13,197 bases of DNA from Acidobacteriota bacterium (lineage in GTDB: Bacteria > Acidobacteriota > Blastocatellia > Pyrinomonadales > Pyrinomonadaceae). Location: NCBI GenBank assembly GCA_963169175.1, contig CAUJFK010000173.1, forward strand, positions 1-13,197, in the 5' to 3' direction. The notes beneath the pieces are model-generated. The model was not told where the DNA came from and searched no databases. It worked only from the letters and a program-made list of their open reading frames with translations. Of this stretch, positions 7,248 through 13,197 are shown one piece after another. Positions within the stretch are counted from its first letter, which is position 1, and each line of letters begins with the position of its first letter. The translations under genes and the position numbers were made by a program.

Positions 7248-8447
7248 ATGAACTTTAACGAAATTCAACATATCGAAGACGCGTTTCAGGTCGAGACGTA
7301 CAAAAAAATGCCGATCTCGGTCGAACGGGGCCAAGGGGCGTGGGTATGGACGAGCGACGGCGAAAAATATCTCGACCTGTACGGCGGACACGCCGTTTGC
7401 GCAACGGGCCATTCGCATCCGCACATTGTGAAAGCGATCGAAGAACAGGTACGCAAGGTTCTGTTCTATTCGAATCTTGTTTACTCGGAGGTCCGGGCCA
7501 AGGCAGCCGAGAAATTAGTATCCGTGGCACCCGATGTTCTCACGAAAGCTTTCTTCTGCAACTCCGGCACCGAGGCGAATGAGAACGCTATGCGGATGGC
7601 TCGTATGGCGACAGGCCGCGAAAAGATCGTCACTTTCACCGGAGGATTTCACGGACGGACGGCCGATTCGATATCCGCAACCTTTCTCGGCAAATACCGT
7701 GAGATTGGCAAACCGAACGTTCCCGGACATGTCGCGGCCGAGCTTGGCAATATCGGAAGCGTTGCGGCGATAGCGGACGGCGAGACAGCCGCGATCATGG
7801 TCGAGCCGATACAGTCAATGGCCGGCGTGACCGAGACCGAGCCGGCGTTTTTTCAACTGCTGCGCTCTCTCTGTGATGACCGCGGCATTATCCTTATTTT
7901 CGATGAGGTCCAAACCGGTATCGGCCGGACAGGAAGCTGGTTTTTCGCTGGAAGCGATCATGCCGGCGGAGTCGTCCCCGACATTATCTCATTGGCAAAA
8001 TCTCTCGGCAGCGGTGTGCCGGTCGGGGCGTGTCTTGTAAATGATAACGTGGCGGCGAATGTAAAGGTCAACGACCTCGGCACCACGTTTGGCGGCGGCA
8101 TGTTAGCGATGGCAGCCGTTCTTGCGACGCTGGAGGCGATCGAGAATGATGGGATGATCGCAAACGCGAGAATGGTCGAGCAGCATCTTCGAAATGCGCT
8201 AGGCGGGGTCGGTTCGATCGTGTCGATCAAGGGCAAAGGTTGTCTGCTCGGCATTGAATTCGACGGGCCGTGCGCATCGATTCATCAGGAGCTTCTTAGG
8301 CGTAAGATCATCACCGGAACATCGAGTGACCCGAACGTATTGCGGCTTTTGCCGCCGCTTTGCGTTTCTGCCGAAGAAGTGGAGATGCTTGTAGAGGTTT
8401 TGCGAAATACGGGAAGATTGCCGCAATGGGCAGAAACGCGGGCGTGA
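7248..8447 (+). CDS. argD: Acetylornithine aminotransferase
   Basis: PLP-dependent class III aminotransferase that converts N-acyl-glutamate semialdehyde to N-acyl-ornithine. From ATG 7248 the protein has 399 residues, the usual length. Visible motifs are NSGTEANE (105-112, phosphate-binding loop), FHGR (134-137, ring stacking), VEPIQSMAGV (185-194, usually VEPVQGEGGV), FDEVQTGIGRTG with Asp219, and the Schiff-base Lys251 in DIISLAKSLGSG. A TTG at 7245 directly precedes the ATG; I prefer the ATG. The gap to argC is 100 bases, longer than the others in the block, so a secondary promoter is possible, but I see no convincing one. It could also act in lysine synthesis on succinyl-diaminopimelate pathway intermediates, as ArgD does in some bacteria. 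Confidence 0.94.
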   Translation: MNFNEIQHIEDAFQVETYKKMPISVERGQGAWVWTSDGEKYLDLYGGHAVCATGHSHPHIVKAIEEQVRKVLFYSNLVYSEVRAKAAEKLVSVAPDVLTKAFFCNSGTEANENAMRMARMATGREKIVTFTGGFHGRTADSISATFLGKYREIGKPNVPGHVAAELGNIGSVAAIADGETAAIMVEPIQSMAGVTETEPAFFQLLRSLCDDRGIILIFDEVQTGIGRTGSWFFAGSDHAGGVVPDIISLAKSLGSGVPVGACLVNDNVAANVKVNDLGTTFGGGMLAMAAVLATLEAIENDGMIANARMVEQHLRNALGGVGSIVSIKGKGCLLGIEFDGPCASIHQELLRRKIITGTSSDPNVLRLLPPLCVSAEEVEMLVEVLRNTGRLPQWAETRA

Positions 8448-8462
8448 GAGGGCCTCTCGAAA

Positions 8463-8590
8463 TGCAGAAGCCCGACCGTAAGGGAGGGCTTAATGCAGGC
8501 GTAGGGTAATAAGCCCTTGCTCACGCGCGGGCTTCCGCAACTGGGCCCGGTATTGAATATTTCGCCCTTGCTCACGCGCGGGCTTCCGCA
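8463..8590. repeat. 27-bp palindromic intergenic repeats, three copies
   Basis: Two identical direct 27-bp copies lie at 8513-8539 and 8564-8590, offset by 51 bases. A third, inverted copy at 8463-8489 matches the reverse complement at 21 of 27 bases. Core of the repeat: CCCTTGCTCACGCGCGGGCT. Copy 8511-8534 can fold as AAGCCC/GGGCTT with a TCAC loop, and the inverted copy can pair with either direct copy. The set fills the gap between argD and the carbamoyltransferase gene. It looks like a dispersed REP-type element; effects on mRNA stability or readthrough are possible but not shown. Confidence 0.85.
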
Positions 8591-8614
8591 TACCGCCATT
8601 CTCAGATAAATTCA

Positions 8615-9622
8615 ATGAAACATTTTCTTACGACTTTAGATTATTCCTTCGAGTCCCTGGATCGATTGCTTGCCAGCGCAGCTAGATTTAAATCCGGCGT
8701 CGAAACGGGCAAGCCGCTCGCTGGCAAGTCGGTCGCTCTTGTATTTTTTAACCCAAGTCTCCGCACGCGAGCTTCGATGCAGGTTGGGATCTACGAGCTT
8801 GGCGGAAACGCCGTCATTCTCGAACCGGGTGCGACGTCATGGACGCTCGAACACCGCGAAGGCGTCATCATGGATTCTGACAAGACGGAACATCTCAAGG
8901 AATTTGTCCGAGTACTGGAGCGATATGTTTCAGCCATCGGCGTCCGCACGTTTGCCGCGTTGAAAGATTGGGAAACTGAGCGGGCCGACCCCGTGTTGAA
9001 TGCTTTTGCCAAGTATGCGACAAAGCCGGTAATTAATCTCGAATCGGCAATGCATCATCCATGTCAGGCGATGGCGGATATGATGACGATCCGCGAAAGG
9101 TTCGGGGCCAAAAAGAAAAAGGTGCTGCTGACGTGGGCCTGGCATCCAAAACCGTTGCCGATGGCCGTCCCGAACAGTTTTGCCCTTGCCGCGGCGCAGA
9201 TCGGCCACGATATTCGAATCGCTCATCCCGAGGGATATGATCTTGATGAAGAACTACTCTCGCAGATCAAAAGCTGCGCGACAGCGAACGGCGGCAGCGT
9301 CGAGATCGTGAACGGAGCTGAAGCCGCTTTTGAAGCCGCCGAAGTCGTTTGTGCAAAAAGTTGGGGAAGCAAAAATTGCTATGGTGATCCGGACAAAGAT
9401 GCGGCATTTCGTCTTGGGCTTCGGAACGACTGGATAGTCGATAAGTCAAAAATGGCGCGGACCGCGGATGCGCTATTTATGCATTGCCTGCCCGTTCGCC
9501 GAAATGTAATTGTTACCGACAGCGTCCTCGATTCGCCAAATTCAATTGTCATCGATGAGGCCGAAAATCGGCTCCACGTTCAAAAGGCAATTCTGGCCGA
9601 ATTATTAGCAACAGGCCATTAA
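8615..9622 (+). CDS. argF': N-acetyl/N-succinyl-ornithine carbamoyltransferase
   Basis: Transfers a carbamoyl group from carbamoyl phosphate to N-acylated ornithine, giving acyl-citrulline. It belongs to the AOTCase/SOTCase branch, not ordinary OTCase: LVFFNPSLRTRAS (42-54), ESAMHHPCQAMAD, LTWAWHPKPLPMAVPNSFA, MHCLPVRRNVIVTD and IDEAENRLHVQKA are branch hallmarks, and the 335-residue length fits. In recalled alignment to Xanthomonas AOTCase, the specificity residue Glu92 (Pro90 in Bacteroides SOTCase) corresponds to Thr91 here, in MDSDKTEHLKE. The Xanthomonas carboxylated Lys302 corresponds to Ile299, as in the Bacteroides enzyme. The middle of the protein (HPKPLPMAVPNSF, HPEGYDLD) is closer to SOTCase, while the C-terminus is closer to AOTCase. 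The acyl group used is therefore uncertain. No Shine-Dalgarno sequence is visible before ATG 8615; argB follows 18 bases after the stop. Confidence 0.92.
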   Translation: MKHFLTTLDYSFESLDRLLASAARFKSGVETGKPLAGKSVALVFFNPSLRTRASMQVGIYELGGNAVILEPGATSWTLEHREGVIMDSDKTEHLKEFVRVLERYVSAIGVRTFAALKDWETERADPVLNAFAKYATKPVINLESAMHHPCQAMADMMTIRERFGAKKKKVLLTWAWHPKPLPMAVPNSFALAAAQIGHDIRIAHPEGYDLDEELLSQIKSCATANGGSVEIVNGAEAAFEAAEVVCAKSWGSKNCYGDPDKDAAFRLGLRNDWIVDKSKMARTADALFMHCLPVRRNVIVTDSVLDSPNSIVIDEAENRLHVQKAILAELLATGH

Positions 9623-9640
9623 CCTTTTTGCCTACAACAA

Positions 9641-10531
9641 ATGAACATAGAAACCCTAGACCTTCTCCGCGAAGCCCTTCCCTATATCCAGCGATTTCAA
9701 GGGAACACTTTCGTCGTAAAATTTTCAGGCAAGGTAACAGAAGATAAAGGAAACCTTGCGTCGCTGGCAGAAGAGCTTGCACTGCTGCATGAAGTTGGTA
9801 TCCGTGTGTGCGTGGTCCACGGCGGCGGGAAGCAGTTAACCGAATTGGCAGAACAATTAGGCGTTGTGCAAACGGTTGTTCAAGGCCGCCGCGTGACGGA
9901 TGACGATACACTGGAGCTTGCAAAAATGGTCTTTCGCGGGAAGATCAATACCGAGATCCTGGCTCAGTTTCGCCGCCGGGGCATCAAGGCTGTCGGCCTG
10001 TCCGGCATTGACGGCGGTGTCGTAACAGCGGTAAAACGGCCGCCAAAAGATATTTTGGATCGTGAGACGGGTGAAAGCAGTATCGTTGATTTTGGCCACG
10101 TAGGCGATGTGGTAAAAGTCGATGCATCGCTGATCCACACAATGCTGGACAATGGCTATTTGCCGATCGTTTCCTCGCTTGGGGCCGACGATGACGGCCG
10201 GGTATTCAATATAAACGCCGACACCATTGCGGCGGAAATCGCCGTAGATCTGAAAGCCGAGAAACTAATTCTGCTGAGTGATGTGAATGGAATTTATTTG
10301 GATGCGAAAGATGAATCTACCAAACTTTCGCGATTGACTATCCAACAGGCCCATCAAATGATAAACGAAGGCAAGGCGACCGGCGGCATGATCCCGAAAC
10401 TCGAAAATCTGATATCTCTTTTAGAACGTGGAGTTCACACGGCCCATGTTGTTAGCGGAACAGTGCGGAATGCAGTTCTCGCAGAAGTCTTTACCGATGA
10501 AGGTACGGGCACAATGGTTGTGAGGGATTAA
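9641..10531 (+). CDS. argB: Acetylglutamate kinase
   Basis: Amino-acid-kinase-fold enzyme that phosphorylates N-acyl-glutamate, the usual control point of the pathway. In this 296-residue protein Lys27 lies in FVVKFSGK, the acyl-glutamate glycine loop is VHGGGKQL at 59-66 (usually VHGGGP), followed by GRRVTD (82-87), GLSGIDGG (119-126), the substrate-binding NINAD at 190-194, LILLSDVNGIY (209-219) and GGMIPK (248-253). A helix of about 20 residues before the first strand is the feature found in arginine-inhibited, hexameric kinases, so feedback inhibition is plausible. The C-terminal part, usually D-G-R-x-x-H before the FTxxGxGT end, reads SGTVRN (272-277) before FTDEGTGT. It is the last gene of the plus-strand arginine block. 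Confidence 0.93.
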   Translation: MNIETLDLLREALPYIQRFQGNTFVVKFSGKVTEDKGNLASLAEELALLHEVGIRVCVVHGGGKQLTELAEQLGVVQTVVQGRRVTDDDTLELAKMVFRGKINTEILAQFRRRGIKAVGLSGIDGGVVTAVKRPPKDILDRETGESSIVDFGHVGDVVKVDASLIHTMLDNGYLPIVSSLGADDDGRVFNINADTIAAEIAVDLKAEKLILLSDVNGIYLDAKDESTKLSRLTIQQAHQMINEGKATGGMIPKLENLISLLERGVHTAHVVSGTVRNAVLAEVFTDEGTGTMVVRD

Positions 10532-10744
10532 TCCTACGCAAATTACACCCGGGCTCCTCGAGTTTTTCACGACCTTAGATAACTTGAATTTCTTCATGCC
10601 CTTTGCGTCTTTCCTTTGTGTTCTTTGTGTTTAGGACCCACGTTTTACCACAAAGGCGCTAAGGGAAGACGCAAAGGGCACAAAGTCGGAGTGGCGATCC
10701 GAACTATCCGGCGATTGGTGCGCTTCGACCGTGCTGCCCAAAAC
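10532..10744. other. Gene-free convergent spacer
   Basis: This spacer between the ends of the arginine block and the oppositely directed tRNA gene contains a long inverted repeat (listed separately) and otherwise nothing I can assign. Frames through it show no family resemblance. Confidence 0.6.
10597..10680. repeat. Long imperfect inverted repeat of TTTGCGTCTT type
   Basis: The left arm starts with TGCCCTTTGCGTCTT at 10597 and the right arm ends with its exact complement at 10680. The outer 20 bases pair with one mismatch. The inner parts, CTTTGTG (about 10621-10630) and CACAAAG (about 10650-10655), pair after a short slip, around a loop of about 20 bases. CTTTGCG/CTTTGTG motifs recur within each arm, so the arms themselves look built from shorter units. 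It lies between convergent genes and may help end transcription or be a small mobile palindrome. Confidence 0.75.
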
Positions 10745-10774
10745 AAAAAAGCCGTCCATTTGGACGGCTTTTCT
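10745..10774. terminator. Bidirectional terminator between argB and tRNA-Leu
   Basis: AAAAGCCGTCC (10747-10757) pairs perfectly with GGACGGCTTTT (10762-10772) around a 4-base ATTT loop. Read on the minus strand, the hairpin is followed by a T-rich tract (TTTTTTGTTTT), making it a strong terminator 5 to 10 bases after the tRNA 3' end. On the plus strand it has a TTTT tail and could end transcripts that pass beyond argB. Confidence 0.85.
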
Positions 10775-10777
10775 ATA

Positions 10778-10862
10778 TGGTGCTGAGGGCGGGACTCGAA
10801 CCCGCACGGATTACTCCACACGCCCCTCAAACGTGCGCGGCTACCAATTACGCCACCTCAGC
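10778..10862 (-). tRNA. tRNA-Leu (anticodon GAG)
   Basis: The minus strand folds as a class II tRNA of 85 bases including an encoded CCA. The acceptor stem GCTGAGG pairs fully with CCTCAGC, and the discriminator is A. The D-arm GCG...CGC contains TTGG. The anticodon stem CACGT/GCGTG has loop TTGAGGG, with GAG at 10828-10826. The long variable arm is built on GGA/TCC, and the T-arm is GCGGG-TTCGAGT-CCCGC. It reads CUC and CUU leucine codons. It starts 15 bases after the secG stop, is probably processed from the same transcript, and is followed at once by a strong terminator. Confidence 0.95.
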
Positions 10863-10877
10863 AATTTTTCAAAAGAA

Positions 10878-11339
10878 CTATTTATTCGCCGGCGGATTCG
10901 GCTGGATCGGTACCGCAACCTTGTTGTTCGAGGGTGCCGCATTAGTCGCGGGCGCCGCTGAATTTGTTGGCGCCGCGGTGCTGTTAGTATCGCCTATCGT
11001 TATTGTTTGCTCGCTTCCCGGGCCGATCGTTGCTTCCGCGACCGGAGTGGCCGCTGGCGACGGCGTTGCTTCGGTTGACTGTTCTTCGCTGCCTGAAAGC
11101 ACCGAAGCGTTACCGCTCAATGCCGGCATCGAGATCAACAGGGCCGAGATCATAAATACGATCGCCGCTGCGATGGTAAACTTCCCAAGGACCGAGGCCG
11201 TGCCGCGCGGAGCAAATGCATTGCTCGAAACGTTGCTGGTAAACAGGGCCCCAGCATCGGTCTTTCCAGGCTGCAAAAGCACCGACGCTACCAGCAGAAG
11301 GCACGATATAAAGAAAATTGCGTAAAGAACGTAAAGCAC
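10878..11339 (-). CDS. secG: Preprotein translocase subunit SecG
   Basis: Small inner-membrane subunit of the SecYEG translocon that assists protein export. In this 153-residue protein two membrane helices lie at about 2-21 and 52-71. Between them is the family motif SVLLQPGKTDAGALF (19-33) and a loop in which the usual FGG/FG-rich part reads TSNVSSNAFAPRG. Residues from about 75 on form a Ser/Thr/Pro/Ala-rich tail of about 80 residues, likely disordered, that many SecG proteins lack or have shorter. The start is GTG 11339 (no ATG fits), with GGAAG about nine bases upstream. It sits between tpiA (50-base gap) and tRNA-Leu, an order common among bacteria. Confidence 0.93.
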   Translation of the reverse strand: MLYVLYAIFFISCLLLVASVLLQPGKTDAGALFTSNVSSNAFAPRGTASVLGKFTIAAAIVFMISALLISMPALSGNASVLSGSEEQSTEATPSPAATPVAEATIGPGSEQTITIGDTNSTAAPTNSAAPATNAAPSNNKVAVPIQPNPPANK

Positions 11340-11389
11340 TTAGGTTGTCTTCCTTCTTTTGTGTTGAGTGACCGGCGTATACTCAAAAC

Positions 11390-12145
11390 TTATTTATAAT
11401 TTACGATCGCGGCAAGGCTTTCCGCTTCCAGGCTTGCCCCGCCGACCAATGCACCGTCGATATCCTGCTGGGCCATCAGCGTCCCGATATTATCCGGCTT
11501 TACCGAACCGCCGTACAGTATCCTGACCGCTTCAGCAACGCCAGCGCCGTGCGATCCCGCGATCGTCCTACGGATGTGGCCGTGCATTTCTTGAGCCTGT
11601 TCGGGCGTGGCGGTTTTACCCGTGCCGATCGCCCAGACAGGCTCGTAAGCGATTATGATACGACCCATATCGGAAACTGTCAATCCGGCCAAACTTCCGG
11701 CAAGCTGTGATTTTACGACAGATTCGGCCGCCCCGGCTTCCCTGTCCGCGAGATGTTCACCGACGCAAACAATTGCCGTGAGCCCGGAAACAATGGCCGC
11801 TCTCGTCTTTTGGTTCACAGATCCGTCAGTCTCGCCATAGAACTGCCGCCGTTCTGAATGCCCGATTATTACATGGCTGCAGCCGACATCTTTCAGCATC
11901 GCCGGAGCGACTTCGCCGGTCTGGGCCCCAAATTCGTTCTGCGCCGCACAGTCCTGGGCCGCCACGCTGATGTTGGAGCCTTCCAGTCGGTCGGCGACTG
12001 TCTTGAGCGCAGTAAAAACCGGCGCAATAACAATTTCACAATGGCCGGCGTTCGCGACCAGCGGCTTTAGCGTCAACGTCGTATCTACTGCTTCCGCAAG
12101 CAGTTTATACATTTTCCAGTTTCCGGCAATTACAGGTTTTCTCAT
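11390..12145 (-). CDS. tpiA: Triosephosphate isomerase
   Basis: Interconverts dihydroxyacetone phosphate and glyceraldehyde 3-phosphate in glycolysis and gluconeogenesis. The 251-residue length is normal. The catalytic residues are all present: Asn9 and Lys11 in AGNWKM, His96 in IIGHSERR, and Glu168 in AYEPVWAIGTGKTATP, which also contains the phosphate-gripping loop 6. The LYGGSVKPDN and DGALVGGASL phosphate-binding elements are intact. The start ATG overlaps the stop of hicA by 4 bases (ATGA), so its translation is probably coupled to that of the toxin-like gene. It belongs to the pgk-hicB-hicA-tpiA-secG-tRNA-Leu transcription unit. Confidence 0.97.
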   Translation of the reverse strand: MRKPVIAGNWKMYKLLAEAVDTTLTLKPLVANAGHCEIVIAPVFTALKTVADRLEGSNISVAAQDCAAQNEFGAQTGEVAPAMLKDVGCSHVIIGHSERRQFYGETDGSVNQKTRAAIVSGLTAIVCVGEHLADREAGAAESVVKSQLAGSLAGLTVSDMGRIIIAYEPVWAIGTGKTATPEQAQEMHGHIRRTIAGSHGAGVAEAVRILYGGSVKPDNIGTLMAQQDIDGALVGGASLEAESLAAIVNYK

Positions 12146-12381
12146 TGCATTCTGTAGGCTTCTAGAAATTCGTCGCGGGCGATACCCGCCTGAGTACAGA
12201 TAGTTCTAAGCGTTGAACCTTTGAGAACCGGGTGATTCGGCAGTGTCAATGGCGTACGCGATCCGTCGTGATTATGCCGGACCATTGAGATATGTTCTTG
12301 CTCACGAACGATCTCAAAACCGAGTCGCTCCAGTGCTCCGATCACTTTATTTTTCGGTACATCTGCCGGGAATTTGGACAT
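12142..12381 (-). CDS. hicA: HicA-family toxin-like protein
   Basis: A 79-residue protein with the dsRBD-like HicA/YcfA pattern: an N-terminal helix (KVIGALERLGFEIVRE, 12-27), a central histidine, then LTLPNHPVLKGSTLRTICTQAGIARDEFLEAY (45-76), which matches the family's P-x-H-x-x-L-x-x-G-T-L-x-x-I ending. HicA toxins are ribosome-independent mRNA interferases with a catalytic His in a G-S-H motif. Here the position reads Q-E-H with His30, so the histidine is kept but its context is changed. Its start overlaps the hicB stop by one base (TAATG) and its stop overlaps the tpiA start. It may be an active toxin or a domesticated relative. Confidence 0.85.
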   Translation of the reverse strand: MSKFPADVPKNKVIGALERLGFEIVREQEHISMVRHNHDGSRTPLTLPNHPVLKGSTLRTICTQAGIARDEFLEAYRMQ

Positions 12382-12605
12382 TAGGCCGCTAGCTGGGTTT
12401 CCGCAACGAACGCTTCGAGGATCGGAGACTCGCTCTCGAACGCATCCTCGCCGAATGTTTTTATATGAAAGTTGATCGCCGATCGAATATCGGCCAAGAC
12501 CTGTTCGTAAGTATCTCCCTGTCCTACGACAACCCCTTTCAGTCCGATCGGATATGAAACGTAGCCGTCAGTGTGTTTTTCAATTATTACTTTTATAGAA
12601 TCCAT
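12381..12605 (-). CDS. hicB: HicB-family antitoxin-like protein
   Basis: A 74-residue protein with the partial RNase H-like fold of HicB antitoxins: a first strand (IKVIIEKHTDGYVSYPIGL), then GVVVGQGDTYEQVLADIRSAINFHIKTFG (24-52), matching the family's G-x-x-G-D-T-x-E-E-A pattern. It ends after a short tail and has no C-terminal helix-turn-helix or ribbon-helix-helix domain, so it probably neutralises HicA without binding its own promoter. AGGG about 8 bases before ATG 12605 is a reasonable ribosome site. It begins 31 bases after the pgk stop, which leaves little room for an independent promoter unless that lies within pgk. Confidence 0.85.
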   Translation of the reverse strand: MDSIKVIIEKHTDGYVSYPIGLKGVVVGQGDTYEQVLADIRSAINFHIKTFGEDAFESESPILEAFVAETQLAA

Positions 12606-12636
12606 GTTCGCACCCTATCGTAACACAAAGACTTCC

Positions 12637-13197
12637 TCATTTTTCGTCCAAAGCCGCAACACCGGGCAGCTCATCGCCCGCTAAAAACTCCAATGTCGCG
12701 CCGCCGCCGGTTGAGATGTGCGAGATTTTGTCGGCAAGCCCGGCCTGGTTAACGGCGGCTACGGAATCGCCGCCGCCGACGATGGAAGTTCCCCCGTTTT
12801 CTGTGGCTTCAGAAACGGCTTCAGCTATGGCAATTGTACCCTGATCGAACGGCTTTTCTTCGAACATCCCCATCGGGCCGTTCCAGACGATCGTTTTTGC
12901 CCCTTTCAGGGCCTGTTTGAATATTTCGACCGTTTCCGGACCGATGTCCAGGCCGACGAGCCCGGCGTTAGTAAAATCGACCGGAATTGCTTTACGCGAG
13001 GTCAGCGGTTCATAGGAATCGACGACCTGATGATCGGTCGGCAAAAGAAGTTCTATCCCAGCCGATTTGGCCTTTTCCTCTATCTCGAGAGCTTTTGGCA
13101 TCATGTCGTCTTCGACCAGAGATTTCCCGACCGTCAGCCCATTTGCCTTAAAGAAAGTATATGCCATCGCGCCGCCGATGAGCAGTTTATCTACCTT
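12637..13197 (-). CDS. pgk: Phosphoglycerate kinase, C-terminal part
   Basis: ATP-forming glycolytic kinase, of which 186 C-terminal residues are visible; the frame is open to the right edge of the window, so the N-terminal substrate domain lies outside. The visible part is the nucleotide-binding domain: KVDKLLIGGAMAYTFFKA at the edge, then the TIVWNGPMGMFE ATP-contact motif, SIVGGGDSVAAV, and STGGGATLEFLAGDELPGVAAL near the end. All are intact. It is the first visible gene of the minus-strand operon. gap would often be found upstream but cannot be seen here. Confidence 0.97.
   Translation of the reverse strand, partial: KVDKLLIGGAMAYTFFKANGLTVGKSLVEDDMMPKALEIEEKAKSAGIELLLPTDHQVVDSYEPLTSRKAIPVDFTNAGLVGLDIGPETVEIFKQALKGAKTIVWNGPMGMFEEKPFDQGTIAIAEAVSEATENGGTSIVGGGDSVAAVNQAGLADKISHISTGGGATLEFLAGDELPGVAALDEK

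Noticed and set aside
8513..8590. Possible mini CRISPR array (27-bp repeats with a 24-base spacer)
   Set aside because: There are only two direct copies, plus a diverged inverted one, no cas genes, and similar palindromic repeats lie in other gaps.
8285..8599. Minus-strand frame with a duplicated CGSPRVSKG peptide
   Set aside because: The peptide duplication is just the 27-bp intergenic repeat read in frame; the rest is antisense to argD.
10777..11325. Plus-strand open frame of 182 codons
   Set aside because: It runs through the tRNA-Leu gene and lies antisense to secG, both strongly supported on the minus strand.

Overview
The window is a bacterial chromosome segment of about 13.2 kb. Gene density is high, GC content is moderate and start contexts are weak. 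The gene set (MlaE/F/D-type ABC system, ArgR, an acyl-ornithine-type carbamoyltransferase, pgk-tpiA-secG-tRNA-Leu) and the many short palindromic intergenic repeats suggest a Gram-negative lineage, most likely Acidobacteriota of the Blastocatellia type. That assignment is inference from gene style, not from a marker-gene comparison.

Layout. (1) 1-263: tail of an unrecognised membrane protein, followed by a hairpin terminator (277-303). (2) 264-579: gene-free, holding that terminator and one copy of a dispersed repeat. (3) 580-1428: 3-hydroxybutyryl-CoA dehydrogenase. (4) 1525-4396: permease, ATPase and MCE-domain protein of a lipid-transport ABC system, tightly packed. (5) 4397-4619: an imperfect palindromic repeat, then a cluster of TGCAT/ATGCA half-sites in front of argR. 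(6) 4620-10531: arginine biosynthesis block argR, an uncharacterised P-loop NTPase gene, argC, argD, an N-acyl-ornithine carbamoyltransferase, argB, all on the plus strand. (7) 10532-10777: convergent gap with a long inverted repeat and a bidirectional terminator. (8) 10778-13197, minus strand, read right to left: pgk (partial), hicB, hicA, tpiA, secG, tRNA-Leu(GAG).

How the genes work together. ArgB phosphorylates the N-acylglutamate, ArgC reduces it, ArgD transaminates it and the carbamoyltransferase acts on the still-acylated ornithine, so the pathway goes through acyl-citrulline rather than free ornithine. ArgR at the head of the block probably regulates it and itself. The gene between argR and argC overlaps argR by 4 nt and lies 3 nt before argC, so it is almost certainly co-expressed with arginine synthesis. 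Its BioD/CobB/MobB-like P-loop is clear, but I do not recognise its function.

The minus-strand block is a glycolytic and secretion operon. A hicBA-type toxin-antitoxin pair sits between pgk and tpiA, and the hicA stop codon overlaps the tpiA start codon. The best candidates for something undescribed are the arg-locus P-loop protein, the carbamoyltransferase with Thr at the residue that sets acyl specificity, and the hicBA pair inside the pgk-tpiA operon.
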